Source: an uncultured Christensenella sp. (GTDB taxonomy: Bacteria; Bacillota; Clostridia; Christensenellales; Borkfalkiaceae). From it: DNA of 19,008 nucleotides. The first letter of the stretch is position 1, and every line of letters starts with the position of its first letter. The position numbers and the translations under genes are program-made. Of this stretch, positions 7,417 through 14,331 are shown in pieces. The notes beneath the pieces were generated by a model. That model ran no database searches. It was not told the DNA's origin and saw only the letters and a list, made by a program, of their open reading frames with translations. The DNA is taken from the NCBI GenBank assembly GCA_910586365.1, contig CAJUGP010000028.1, forward strand, positions 1-19,008, read 5' to 3'.

Positions 7417-7719
7417 ATGCAAAAAGTGATTTACAGCGTTTCCAAAGTAAATCGAGACAAAAAGTTGAAGGGAGTAGGTTATCTGGTTGAAGGCAACCTG
7501 TTGATCCCTGCAGCATCAAGCAAAGGAAATCCGTACATACGGATATTTGAGGACGTTACTAAGCAATGCCGCGCTTCCGTAACAAAACCTGACGAATACA
7601 AAGGGTACGTTACGCTTGCATTCGAGAACGTCAACATCTTCAACAAAGAGAAAGATCGTTACGAACTATTGGACTATGTAGAAACAACCTACTATGTATG
7701 GTTCAAGCTGCTCAAGTGA
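7417..7719 (+). CDS. Unknown 100-residue protein
   Basis: The start is set by ATCGGAGGTAACAAAG directly before ATG 7417; the frame is open further upstream but without a second ribosome site, so the shorter form is preferred. The protein starts MQKVIYSVSKVNRDKKLKG and is a compact mix of charged and beta-prone segments, ending YYVWFKLLK. There is no signal peptide or membrane segment. I do not recognise the family. Nine bases separate it from the next gene, whose GAGG site overlaps this stop codon, so the two form an operon ending in the terminator at 8434. The nearby rolling-circle replication genes suggest an accessory-element protein, but no function can be assigned. Confidence 0.7.
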   Translation: MQKVIYSVSKVNRDKKLKGVGYLVEGNLLIPAASSKGNPYIRIFEDVTKQCRASVTKPDEYKGYVTLAFENVNIFNKEKDRYELLDYVETTYYVWFKLLK

Positions 7720-7728
7720 GGTAACGGT

Positions 7729-8397
7729 ATGCAATTGGTTAAAGAAATTAAACGAGAATTTAAGGTATTGAGAGAAATTATCTCTCCCGAAAACGTACAG
7801 GTGATGGCGGAGCTTATCACGATCAAGCAGACGAAATGTCTGATCGGTTACATAGGCGAAAATGCCATAACGGCACATGAAAAGGTTTACATTGATGCTA
7901 TGCACATGACTGATGAGGGGTATGTTATGAGCGATTATTATGATCTCGTTCAAGACGTAGCTCTTTTCTTATGCGAACACTTCGATAAATATTTAGACGA
8001 TTATCTCTACACGTCCAAGAAAGGAAAAGCGGTAACAATCAAAACGGAATGTTACTACCTTATCAAGCGGGAATTATATAAACGGTACTACGTTAATGCA
8101 AACAATGTTTCGCTTGAAATGTTCCATTATATGAACGATCGGAAAAACTATTATTCGGACGAAGAGATAGAAGCGAGCTATGACAGAGTAGATAAAATAA
8201 TATCGCTCATGAATTTAGGCGAAAAACATCTTATCGTCTTAAACGGCAGATTGAACGGCGACACCTATGCACAGATTGCCGCGATTCTGCACTGTACCAC
8301 CGGCGGCGTTCAAGGGTTCAGGCTCGTAATGAAAAAACGTTATATCAAGGTTATGCGAAATCATGCGCACGAGCTGTATGATATAACGGAAATATAA
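7729..8397 (+). CDS. Sigma-factor-like helix-turn-helix protein
   Basis: The protein is 222 residues. The last third, LMNLGEKHLIVLNGRLNGDT and then YAQIAAILHCTTGGVQGFRL, has the pattern of sigma-70 region 4: a helix of the E-K-x-L-I-V-L type followed by a YxQIAxxLxxTxGxVQ helix-turn-helix and a basic tail (MKKRY). The N-terminal two thirds is helical and Tyr-rich and resembles nothing I can name; a sigma region 2 is not obvious, though DVALFLCEHFDKYLDDYLY could be a divergent one. It could be a divergent sigma factor or a transcription activator that binds like region 4. It is second in a two-gene plus-strand operon, with GAGGT nine bases before the ATG, and is followed 36 bases later by a strong terminator. 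Confidence 0.75.
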   Translation: MQLVKEIKREFKVLREIISPENVQVMAELITIKQTKCLIGYIGENAITAHEKVYIDAMHMTDEGYVMSDYYDLVQDVALFLCEHFDKYLDDYLYTSKKGKAVTIKTECYYLIKRELYKRYYVNANNVSLEMFHYMNDRKNYYSDEEIEASYDRVDKIISLMNLGEKHLIVLNGRLNGDTYAQIAAILHCTTGGVQGFRLVMKKRYIKVMRNHAHELYDITEI

Positions 8398-8433
8398 CGG
8401 AATTCACAGAAAAACTTATATTGTCTCAAATCG

Positions 8434-8459
8434 AAAAGGCACGACCCCGTGCCTTTTTT
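8434..8459 (+). terminator. Intrinsic terminator of the plus-strand pair
   Basis: AAAAGGCACG (8434-8443) pairs perfectly with CGTGCCTTTT (8448-8457) across a four-base loop, and the T-run continues to 8459. The A-run on the left also gives a T-run on the minus strand, so it could act in both directions; the convergent Fic gene ends at 8490. Confidence 0.9.
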
Positions 8460-8489
8460 CATGTTGTTGCTTTGACATTTTTTATAAAA

Positions 8490-9539
8490 TCAAATCTTAT
8501 TTCGTATATAGAATGTATTTTTTCCGTTTCCGTGCCGTTCTATCTCGCCTTGCTCAGTCAGCTTTTTCAGCGCGTTCTCTATCGTGGCTTTTCCGATACT
8601 CGGACACAATTCCATCAAATCAGATTTCGTAAACTTCCCGATTTTTTGCATGATTGCGCATCGAACCGTTTCTAAACCGCTTTGCTTTTCACTGACAATA
8701 TCCACACGTTGCTCGAAATCCCTATATGCCGACAATACGATTCCAAGCAAATATTTGATAAACGGCGTAGGATTGTTTTTTCCTTCATGCCATAAGCTAC
8801 TGCTTTCCTGCAACGCATCATAGTAGAGAGCCTTGTTTTTCTCAATTTTACTTTCTATACTGATATAATTGCCGACTACATATCCGCCTCGATATAGCAA
8901 CAACGTCGTTAAAAGTCTGCTCATTCTGCCGTTGCCATCGTTAAACGGATGAATACAGAGAAAATCCGTAATAAAGACGGGAATCAGGATCAACGGATCA
9001 ACAACGCAGGCGTCGATTGCTCGGTTATAGTTTTCGCAAATTGCGTCAACCGCATCGGGCGTTTCAAACGGTTCAAGCGGCATAAAACGCACGAACGAAG
9101 TGCCGTCAGCACGCTGTTCGGAAATATAGTTTTGCGTATTCTTAAACCGCCCGCCGATCGACTTGTCCGAATATCGGTATAAATCCCTATGCAACTGTAA
9201 AATGTACGATGCTCTGATCGGGATATACTCAAAGTTTTCGTGTATTGTATTCAGCACGTCACGATAACCGAGGATCTCTTTTTCATCGCGTGTACGAGGA
9301 GTCGTTTTTTCCAAACAAAGCTGTTTGATTCGGGCATTCGTCGTAACGATCCCTTCGATTTTATTCGACGCTTCTGTACTTTGAATTTTAGCGATTTCCA
9401 CCAATCTGTCAAGTTCGGCGGGTTTCCGTTTCAGATACAGCTCCTGCCGTCCCTTGTATTCGTGGATTTGAGCAATAAGCCCCAATATTTCGCTATCCCA
9501 TTTGCAATCACCGAGTTTCGTATAGTCAAAAATACGCAT
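8490..9539 (-). CDS. Fic family AMP-transferase with C-terminal winged helix
   Basis: From ATG 9539 (with GGGGATAGGGGA before it) the protein has 349 residues; an ATG at 9596 in frame lies inside the promoter and is not used. HPFNDGNGR, the Fic active-site motif HPFxxGNGR, is at residues 197-205. It transfers AMP from ATP to a target protein through the His. SNKIEG at 58-63 matches the inhibitory helix motif (S/T)xxxE(G/N) placed N-terminal to the Fic core (class II), whose Glu keeps the enzyme in check. A Fic_N-type start (FDYTKLG, with W and the LYLKRKPAELDRL helix) precedes it. The C-terminus (KSDLMELCPSIGKATIENAL, then KKLTEQGEIERHG) is a winged helix-turn-helix suited to binding DNA. This, with the palindrome over its promoter, suggests autoregulation. 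Confidence 0.93.
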   Translation of the reverse strand: MRIFDYTKLGDCKWDSEILGLIAQIHEYKGRQELYLKRKPAELDRLVEIAKIQSTEASNKIEGIVTTNARIKQLCLEKTTPRTRDEKEILGYRDVLNTIHENFEYIPIRASYILQLHRDLYRYSDKSIGGRFKNTQNYISEQRADGTSFVRFMPLEPFETPDAVDAICENYNRAIDACVVDPLILIPVFITDFLCIHPFNDGNGRMSRLLTTLLLYRGGYVVGNYISIESKIEKNKALYYDALQESSSLWHEGKNNPTPFIKYLLGIVLSAYRDFEQRVDIVSEKQSGLETVRCAIMQKIGKFTKSDLMELCPSIGKATIENALKKLTEQGEIERHGNGKNTFYIRNKI

Positions 9540-9558
9540 TCCCCTATCCCCTATTTTT

Positions 9559-9590
9559 ATTCGCCTAATTTTAACACTTATTAGGCGAAT
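9559..9590. promoter_or_regulatory. 11-bp inverted repeat inside the fic promoter (operator candidate)
   Basis: ATTCGCCTAAT (9559-9569) and ATTAGGCGAAT (9580-9590) are exact complements separated by ten bases, one turn apart centre to centre in the spacer. They cover the -10 box and the spacer up to the -35 box. A dimeric DNA-binding protein here would block transcription. The winged helix of the Fic protein is the obvious candidate, by inference. Confidence 0.7.
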
Positions 9591-9596
9591 AGTCAA
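9568..9596 (-). promoter_or_regulatory. fic promoter
   Basis: On the minus strand TTGACT (9596-9591), 17 bases, TAAAAT (9573-9568). The start codon chosen at 9539 is 28 bases beyond the -10 box. The promoter sits directly past the end of the small regulator gene at 9610. Confidence 0.8.
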
Positions 9597-9609
9597 ACGT
9601 TTATGCGTA

Positions 9610-9906
9610 TCACGTTTTAACTTTTTGCAAATACAAAAGCAACCGCTTGTTGAGAATTTGAACGTACTTTTCGGTAACGCCCCATTCTACCGCCAACGCC
9701 TTTTGCGTGCAACCCCTTTCATACAATCCACGGTATGCCCGCCTAACGGGCTTCGGCGCGTCTTGCACCGCACGGGAATAACTCTCCATAAGCCGCGCAA
9801 TATCGTTCGGCACTAAAATCTCCGCACCGTTTCCCGCCGAAAAAAGCGCAAAATGATATTCCCGAATCATCTTCAATTCGTCCCGAATTTCTTGTAAAGT
9901 TTTCAT
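9610..9906 (-). CDS. Small sigma-4-like HTH protein (copy 1 of two paralogues)
   Basis: This 98-residue protein has the same length as the one at 11203-11499 and clear homology to it: both share a helical start (EIRDELKMIREY against QIRQDLRDIRYY), then AVxxAP, LY, and a C-terminal TQxALAxxWxVxxxYxxxLNKxLxxxLQK. The last third is a helix-turn-helix of the sigma-4/ArpU type (CTQKALAVEWGVTEKYVQILNKRL). The probable role is a regulator of the rolling-circle module or a replication accessory. Ribosome site GGAGG lies 9 bases before the ATG. It is separated from the initiator gene by a 196-base gap that contains a large palindrome. Confidence 0.75.
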   Translation of the reverse strand: MKTLQEIRDELKMIREYHFALFSAGNGAEILVPNDIARLMESYSRAVQDAPKPVRRAYRGLYERGCTQKALAVEWGVTEKYVQILNKRLLLYLQKVKT

Positions 9907-9983
9907 GATTTTTTCCTCCTGATTTTTATAAAAAGTTGGGGTATTGACACTTGCGCGTGCGCTCTCAACTGAATCAACCGCTT

Positions 9984-10087
9984 AAAATACGAAATCAAGG
10001 CGCAGACGGGCGGGGCTTCGCCGCTAATCCGCTTGCGAAGCGCCCGCGGAGACCGTCGCGCGGTATCTTGATTTTACACCGTATTTT
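9984..10087. repeat. 104-bp GC-rich nested palindrome next to the Rep gene
   Basis: Paired arms from outside in are AAAATACG (9984) with CGTATTTT (10080-10087); AAATCAAG (9992) with CTTGATTT (10067-10074); GCGC (10000) with GCGC (10058); GACGG (10005) with CCGTC (10053); and GCTTCG (10015) with CGAAGC (10036-10041). Together they form one long cruciform with small bulges. There is no T-run for a terminator. It begins 15 bases beyond the stop of the HUH initiator, so a replication origin is possible. The minus-strand core (10046-10025) resembles the GC-rich repeat at the right end of the window, so it may instead be a dispersed repeat. Confidence 0.65.
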
Positions 10088-10102
10088 GACAGCCTTTCCC
10101 TT

Positions 10103-11206
10103 TCAGTTTGCTTTGCGCATCTGCTTGATCACGTCTTTGCTCACCGCGCCCAGATATTCCCCTTCGTCCCAACAGCCGAAGTCGTCAAAAAGCAACAGCT
10201 TCTTATCCTCTATCCCCGTTGTCATCACTACGTCGTCCTCTATGATATCCGATATGAAATATTGCGGCATTCCTCGGCTGTACACGATCTTCTCGCCCGT
10301 CTTTTCGATATACTTCATCAGATACTTCATAGCATCGCCCAAGCAAGCCTCATCTTCTATCTTCTCGAAGTCCGAACGCCCGAATCTCTGATTGAAATAC
10401 GTATTCTGCGTCGTTTCTTGCATCCGATTGTTTTTCAAGCTGTAATCCCGTTGCTGAAACAGTATCCCCGGCATAGTCCCTTCGGGGATAAAGAACAAGC
10501 CGTGGAAGTGTAGCCGTTGCTTTTCGGGCGAGCGTTCCCATACGCCGACGTACTTCCACCCCTTACGGCTGCTCAACAGCTTCAAACAGTTTTTCAGCTT
10601 GCTTCGGAACGTCTCCTCCGTGTGGATTTCCGAATTGTAGGTAAACGTCACAAAGTAGTTGAAGTCCTGTAAGTTTACTTTCCGCGTCAACCGTATGCGC
10701 CGTGCGATTAAATTTCTCTGCTTCCGTTCAAGGTTGCTGTCCACAAAGTGTTTTACTGCGCTGTCGTTCTTAAAATACGGACGGAGCACTTCAATCAGCT
10801 TTTCCCGCCGTTCCCGCTTTTTCAAGAATAAATACTCTTGATACAGCTCGTTGAATAATTCTTTTTTCGTCATACGCCGCTCGTTCGGTTGCAAGATATT
10901 TGCGGGCTGTTCCTGTTCTTCCTTTTTCGGCATCTCCCCCGTAACCGCTATTTTTTCAAGCGGTAATAGCGCATCGTCAACAGGCGGTGCGCTTTCCTTT
11001 TCGGGGACTGTTTCGTCGGAAGGTTCGGCGGGCGGCTTTACCGTGATAACTTCCTCTTTCTTCTTCGGACGCGGCTTATACGGCTTTTCCGTATGCGGGA
11101 TTGCGATATAATGACTGCCGTCCGAATACACCTTGCATTCTGGATAAAACCCCTCTACCTTCAACGGAGGCTGCGTGTGGTATTCATTCCTGTATTCATT
11201 TTTCAT
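10103..11206 (-). CDS. HUH rolling-circle replication initiator (REP_ORF2-G2P-like)
   Basis: This is a 367-residue protein. Residues 1-110 are a Pro/Glu/Lys-rich, probably disordered segment, followed by a basic helical part (KKRERREKLIEVL). The catalytic HUH domain has motif 1 NYFVTFTYN (183-191), motif 2 RLHFHGLFFIP (231-241) with the metal-binding HxH at 233 and 235, and motif 3 KYLMKYIEKTGE, with Tyr 295 and 299 four residues apart as in phiX174 gpA and microvirus VP4 proteins. Such enzymes nick one strand at the origin and stay covalently attached to the 5' end. It is the third gene of a coupled operon, starting in the ATGA overlap at 11203-11206. No helicase domain is seen. It may serve an integrated plasmid, a microvirus-like provirus or a satellite element. 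Confidence 0.85.
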   Translation of the reverse strand: MKNEYRNEYHTQPPLKVEGFYPECKVYSDGSHYIAIPHTEKPYKPRPKKKEEVITVKPPAEPSDETVPEKESAPPVDDALLPLEKIAVTGEMPKKEEQEQPANILQPNERRMTKKELFNELYQEYLFLKKRERREKLIEVLRPYFKNDSAVKHFVDSNLERKQRNLIARRIRLTRKVNLQDFNYFVTFTYNSEIHTEETFRSKLKNCLKLLSSRKGWKYVGVWERSPEKQRLHFHGLFFIPEGTMPGILFQQRDYSLKNNRMQETTQNTYFNQRFGRSDFEKIEDEACLGDAMKYLMKYIEKTGEKIVYSRGMPQYFISDIIEDDVVMTTGIEDKKLLLFDDFGCWDEGEYLGAVSKDVIKQMRKAN

Positions 11207-11499
11207 ATTAAATGCTTTTGCAGAAATTCATATAAACTCTTATTCAACACCCTGATATACTCACAACTCACGTCCCAATCATACGCCAGTGCCTCCTGCG
11301 TATTGTTGTTGATATAAAGCGATATGTAAACGTCATACAGTTTAATCGGCGCTTTTCGTACTGCTTCGTTATATCTCATCGCTTTCTCCACAACATCGTT
11401 CCGTCCCACGCTGTTCGCTAATCCGTCAAACATCTTTTGTTTGGAATAATAATAGCGTATATCCCTTAAATCCTGTCTTATTTGCGATATTGAAATCAT
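11203..11499 (-). CDS. Small sigma-4-like HTH protein (copy 2 of two paralogues)
   Basis: The true start is ATG 11499: it is preceded by AAGGAAGGAGAGAAGAAA and overlaps the upstream stop as ATGA. A longer in-frame reading would run through the neighbouring gene. The 98-residue product mirrors the protein at 9610-9906 in length and pattern, with YNEAVRKAP in the middle and a helix-turn-helix at the end (NTQEALAYDWDVSCEYIRVL). Its stop shares ATGA with the Rep start. Overlaps on both sides mean fixed stoichiometry and a joint role with the winged-helix regulator and the initiator. The duplicated pair flanking Rep and its palindrome suggests that the two copies have separate tasks or arose by a local rearrangement. 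Confidence 0.78.
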   Translation of the reverse strand: MISISQIRQDLRDIRYYYSKQKMFDGLANSVGRNDVVEKAMRYNEAVRKAPIKLYDVYISLYINNNTQEALAYDWDVSCEYIRVLNKSLYEFLQKHLI

Positions 11500-11846
11500 T
11501 TTCTTCTCTCCTTCCTTCTTCTCTTTCCGGGGGCAAATGAATGTATCATAGAAAGCATCGTTTCGTAGTCCTCGCCCTCTAAATGCGGTAATATCCGCTC
11601 TGCCAATTCCAACTGCTTGTCCGTAAAAAACTTGCAATCTAACCGGTACCAATCCTCTACATATACTCCGCCACCGCCTATCCCTCCCGAAACAGTGTAT
11701 ATCGGGTAGTGGCATGAGAGTTCTAATATGTCGCTCACGATCGTTCTTCTCGATACGCCGAACTCAAACGCAAGGTTGACTTCCGTATCTTTCCGACGTT
11801 CACAAAGCGTTTCGAGAATCGCTCGCCTGCGTTCGTTCGCACGCAC
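11496..11846 (-). CDS. DeoR/HTH_11-type winged-helix regulator
   Basis: Translation starts at GTG 11846, since AAAGGAGGTGAT lies just upstream; no ATG in this frame has such a site. The 116-residue protein begins with ERRRAILETLCERRKDTEVN and LAFEFGVSRRTIVSDILEL, a helix-turn-helix of the DeoR/HTH_11 kind. A wing of GGIGGGGVYVEDWYRLD follows, then a short C-terminal helical part and a very basic end (KRRRKERRK). It has no sugar-binding domain. It is first in the operon that includes the small sigma-4-like protein and the rolling-circle initiator, so it probably controls the element's replication genes. I could not identify a clear promoter in the 86 bases between it and the terminator at 11932. 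Confidence 0.82.
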   Translation of the reverse strand: MRANERRRAILETLCERRKDTEVNLAFEFGVSRRTIVSDILELSCHYPIYTVSGGIGGGGVYVEDWYRLDCKFFTDKQLELAERILPHLEGEDYETMLSMIHSFAPGKRRRKERRK

Positions 11847-11931
11847 CCGATATCACCTCCTTTTTCGTTTTTCTGCCACCATTTTGAATAAGCGTTGCGC
11901 AAGTTTATTTCACAGCAGTAAAAATAATTTA

Positions 11932-11972
11932 TAAAAAATCCCCAACAGCGTAGTAAAACGCCGTCGAGGATT
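11932..11972 (-). terminator. Intrinsic terminator of the sugar operon
   Basis: On the minus strand AATCCTCGACGGCG (11972-11959) pairs over all 14 positions (three G-T wobbles) with CGCTGTTGGGGATT (11950-11937) around an 8-base loop, followed by a T-run. It lies 87 bases past the ribokinase stop and separates that operon from the regulator-Rep operon. Confidence 0.88.
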
Positions 11973-12058
11973 CTTTCGAGGTTCTTATCTATGTAATTCT
12001 TTGGTGTTTTCCCGTTTCAATCTCCGGCGTTGAAAATCATCCATTCTCTGATATTAAA

Positions 12059-12952
12059 TTATTTTACGGTCTTTTCCACTTCCTCTCGTTTCGGTACGGC
12101 AATTTGCGCACCGCGGCGAGTTACCGCAATCCCCGAACATAGCGATGCAAAACGAGCCGAAACTTCCAAATTTTCGCCTTCGGCAAGTTTCACGCACAAC
12201 CCGCCGCAGAAAGTATCACCCGCACCCGTCGTATCAACCACTTCCCCGACATTGACGGGGGGAATTGCCTGATCCCCGTCTTTTGTGCAAAGAAACGAGC
12301 CTTTTTCGCCGAGCGTTACGATAACGGCTTTGGCGCCGCGTTGCAATAAAATGTTACACCCTTCTGAAACGCCATCTTTACCTGTCAACAATTTCAACTC
12401 TTTTTGATTGGGAAGAATCAAATCGGAATATGCAACGGCTTCCTCCGCGCCTACATAAGCGGGCGCAGGATTAAATACGGTAAACAGCCCTTTCTCTTTT
12501 GCCGTCTTTAACGCATACAAAACGATTGGAAAGGGATTTTCAAGTTGTGTTACGAAAATATCTCCCTCTTTTGCGTCTGAAAGCAATGCAGAAATGTCGG
12601 CTTTCCCCACAACTCCGTTCGCGCCTTCACTTAAAATAATGCGGTTATCGCCGTCAATTACCGTAATGATTGCCGTTCCGGTATTTTCCTCTACACGGCG
12701 AATACAGGAAGTATCCACGCCGACGCTTTGTAAACTGTTCAAAAGCATATCGCCGAACGCATCTTTTCCGACCGCGCCCGCCATTTTCACGTTTCCGCCG
12801 AGTGCGGCGCAAGCATACGCCTGATTCGCACCTTTCCCGCCTGCCGTAATCAGAAAATCGCTCCCTTTGAGCGTTTCACCCTTTTCGGGCATATAGGGCG
12901 CGCGAATCGTTAAATCGCAATTCAAACTGCCGAGCAAAAATATTTTTTTCAT
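12059..12952 (-). CDS. rbsK: Ribokinase (PfkB family)
   Basis: The 297-residue protein shows the ribokinase layout. The N-terminal sugar-binding region is GSLNCDLTIRAPYMPEKGET, followed by the PfkB signature TAGGKGANQAYA near residues 36-47. FNPAPA lies in the middle, then LPNQKELKLLTG. The C-terminal signature is DTTGAGDTFCGGL with the catalytic Asp. It phosphorylates ribose or a similar pentose at O-5 with ATP in the cytoplasm. GGAG precedes the ATG, 11 bases after the stop of the glycosidase pseudogene, so it is the last gene of the leftward sugar operon before the terminator at 11932. The gene itself is intact. Other PfkB sugar kinases (deoxyribokinase, for example) are possible, since substrate residues are not decisive. 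Confidence 0.9.
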   Translation of the reverse strand: MKKIFLLGSLNCDLTIRAPYMPEKGETLKGSDFLITAGGKGANQAYACAALGGNVKMAGAVGKDAFGDMLLNSLQSVGVDTSCIRRVEENTGTAIITVIDGDNRIILSEGANGVVGKADISALLSDAKEGDIFVTQLENPFPIVLYALKTAKEKGLFTVFNPAPAYVGAEEAVAYSDLILPNQKELKLLTGKDGVSEGCNILLQRGAKAVIVTLGEKGSFLCTKDGDQAIPPVNVGEVVDTTGAGDTFCGGLCVKLAEGENLEVSARFASLCSGIAVTRRGAQIAVPKREEVEKTVK

Positions 12953-12963
12953 AGTACACTCCG

Positions 12964-14237
12964 TTATAAAATTTCACCGTTCGATTGAATAATCTGCCGA
13001 TAGTATTCAAAGCTGTCTTTGGGAGTACGTTTCAGCGTTTCAAAATCGACGTGAATCAATCCGAACCGCTGACTGTAACCGTTCTGCCACTCGAAATTGT
13101 CCATGAGCGACCAATGGAAGTATCCCGCAACGTTTACGCCGTTTTCGTTTGCCGCGCGGCGCAACGCGCTCAAATACGTTTTTATGTATTCCTGACGGTA
13201 AGTATCGTGAACTTTGCCGTCCGTAAATACGAAATCGGGGCAGGAAATTCCGTTTTCGGAAATAAAGAGCTTTTTACCGTATTTCTTTTGCAAGAGAATC
13301 GGCGCCCAATACAGGACTTCGGGCGTTACTTCCCAGCCCATCTGCGTTTTTTGCGCGCCCGTCGGGAAAGACAATTCCTCGATCTCTCCGTTCTGCGCCC
13401 GACGCACGAAACGCCCCTCGTAAATATTCAGCGCAAAGAAATCGATCGGCGTCGAAATGAGTTTCATATCCTCGTCCGTAATTTCAGGGCGCAATTCTTC
13501 GGGAAACTCATACCAACCCGCAGGATATTTTCCGAAGAAAATCGGATCTGCATAGCCCGAAGTATTCCAAAGCGGACTGTGAGTATAATAATTGAATGTG
13601 CGCTCTAATGCCGCCTCGAAGTCCTCTTTTTTATTTGTAGCGGGTGCAAAAATCGTACCGCAGGAGGCATACCCCACTTCCGCGCCTTTGATTGATTTCA
13701 AAACTCTTGCCGCACTTCCATGCGCTCGCAACAAATTATGCAAAGCGGTTCGTTGATTGTGAAGAAATGCTTTACCCGATCGCCATAGAGCTTTTTTACA
13801 ACCTCTGCATATTCTTGAAACCAATCTTTGATTTCAGGATTGAGAAAACCGCCTTGATTTTGCAACACTTGCGGCAAATCCCAATGATAAAGCGTCATGA
13901 ACGGTACGATTTCTCTTTTCAGTAAACCGTCGATCATGCGGTTATAAAAATCCGCACCTTTTTCATTGATTTTTCCCGTGCCGTTTGGCATCAGACGCGA
14001 CCACGAAATAGAAAAGCGGTAGGCGTTACAACCCAACTCTTTTACATAATTCAAATCTTCTTCCAATCGATGATAATGGTCGCACGCGATATCACCGTGC
14101 TCGCCGCGCACAACCGCCCCGTCCTTGTGTGAAAACGTATCCCAAATACTGTCCGTTCTGCCGTCCTCACGATGCGCGCCTTCGATCTGATACGAGGCGG
14201 TAGCCGTACCCCAATAAAAGTTTTTTCCGAAATTCAT
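12964..14237 (-). pseudogene. Family 1 beta-glucosidase with an internal deletion
   Basis: The 5' part from ATG 14237 (AAGGAGTTATT before it) reads as a normal GH1 start, with FYWGTATASYQIEGA and then TDSIWDTFSH, NAYRFSISWSR and VPFMTLYHWDLPQ. It runs to the acid/base motif TINEP. At about 13741-13747 the frame changes: the next recognisable residues are ALHNLLRAHG, in another frame. The roughly 25-30 residues that normally follow NEP (the G-x-HAPG segment) are missing, so this is a deletion whose length is not a multiple of three, not a single-base error. The 3' part is otherwise complete, with the nucleophile in LFISENG and the HWSLMDNFEWQNGYSQRFGL signature, to TAA 12964. Made as is, a truncated inactive 179-residue protein would result. 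The family hydrolyses beta-glucosides or 6-phospho-glucosides. Confidence 0.85.
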
Positions 14238-14260
14238 AATAACTCCTTTTTGTTTTTTGT

Positions 14261-14293
14261 AAAATTACCCTCCCTCAAACGGAGGAAGGGTAA
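14261..14293 (-). terminator. Hairpin between the beta-propeller gene and the glycosidase
   Basis: TTACCCTCCCTC (14265-14276) and GAGGAAGGGTAA (14282-14293) form a 12-bp stem with one wobble on the leftward transcript, followed by only TTTT. It may be a weak terminator or an mRNA-stabilising stem that lowers expression of the downstream genes. Confidence 0.5.
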
Positions 14294-14331
14294 AAATAAG
14301 GGGGAAAATAATTCGCATTTTTTTAATGCGT

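Noticed and set aside
9540..9596. Upstream ATG at 9596 for the Fic protein
   Set aside because: It falls inside the promoter -35 box, so the transcript cannot contain it; ATG 9539 has a purine-rich ribosome site.
11500..11715. Longer start for the 98-residue regulator
   Set aside because: The extra part overlaps the winged-helix gene in another frame; the ATG at 11499 has a ribosome site and gives the same length as its paralogue.
12985..13608. Plus-strand frame of 207 codons
   Set aside because: Antisense to the glycosidase pseudogene, with no ribosome site or recognisable motif.
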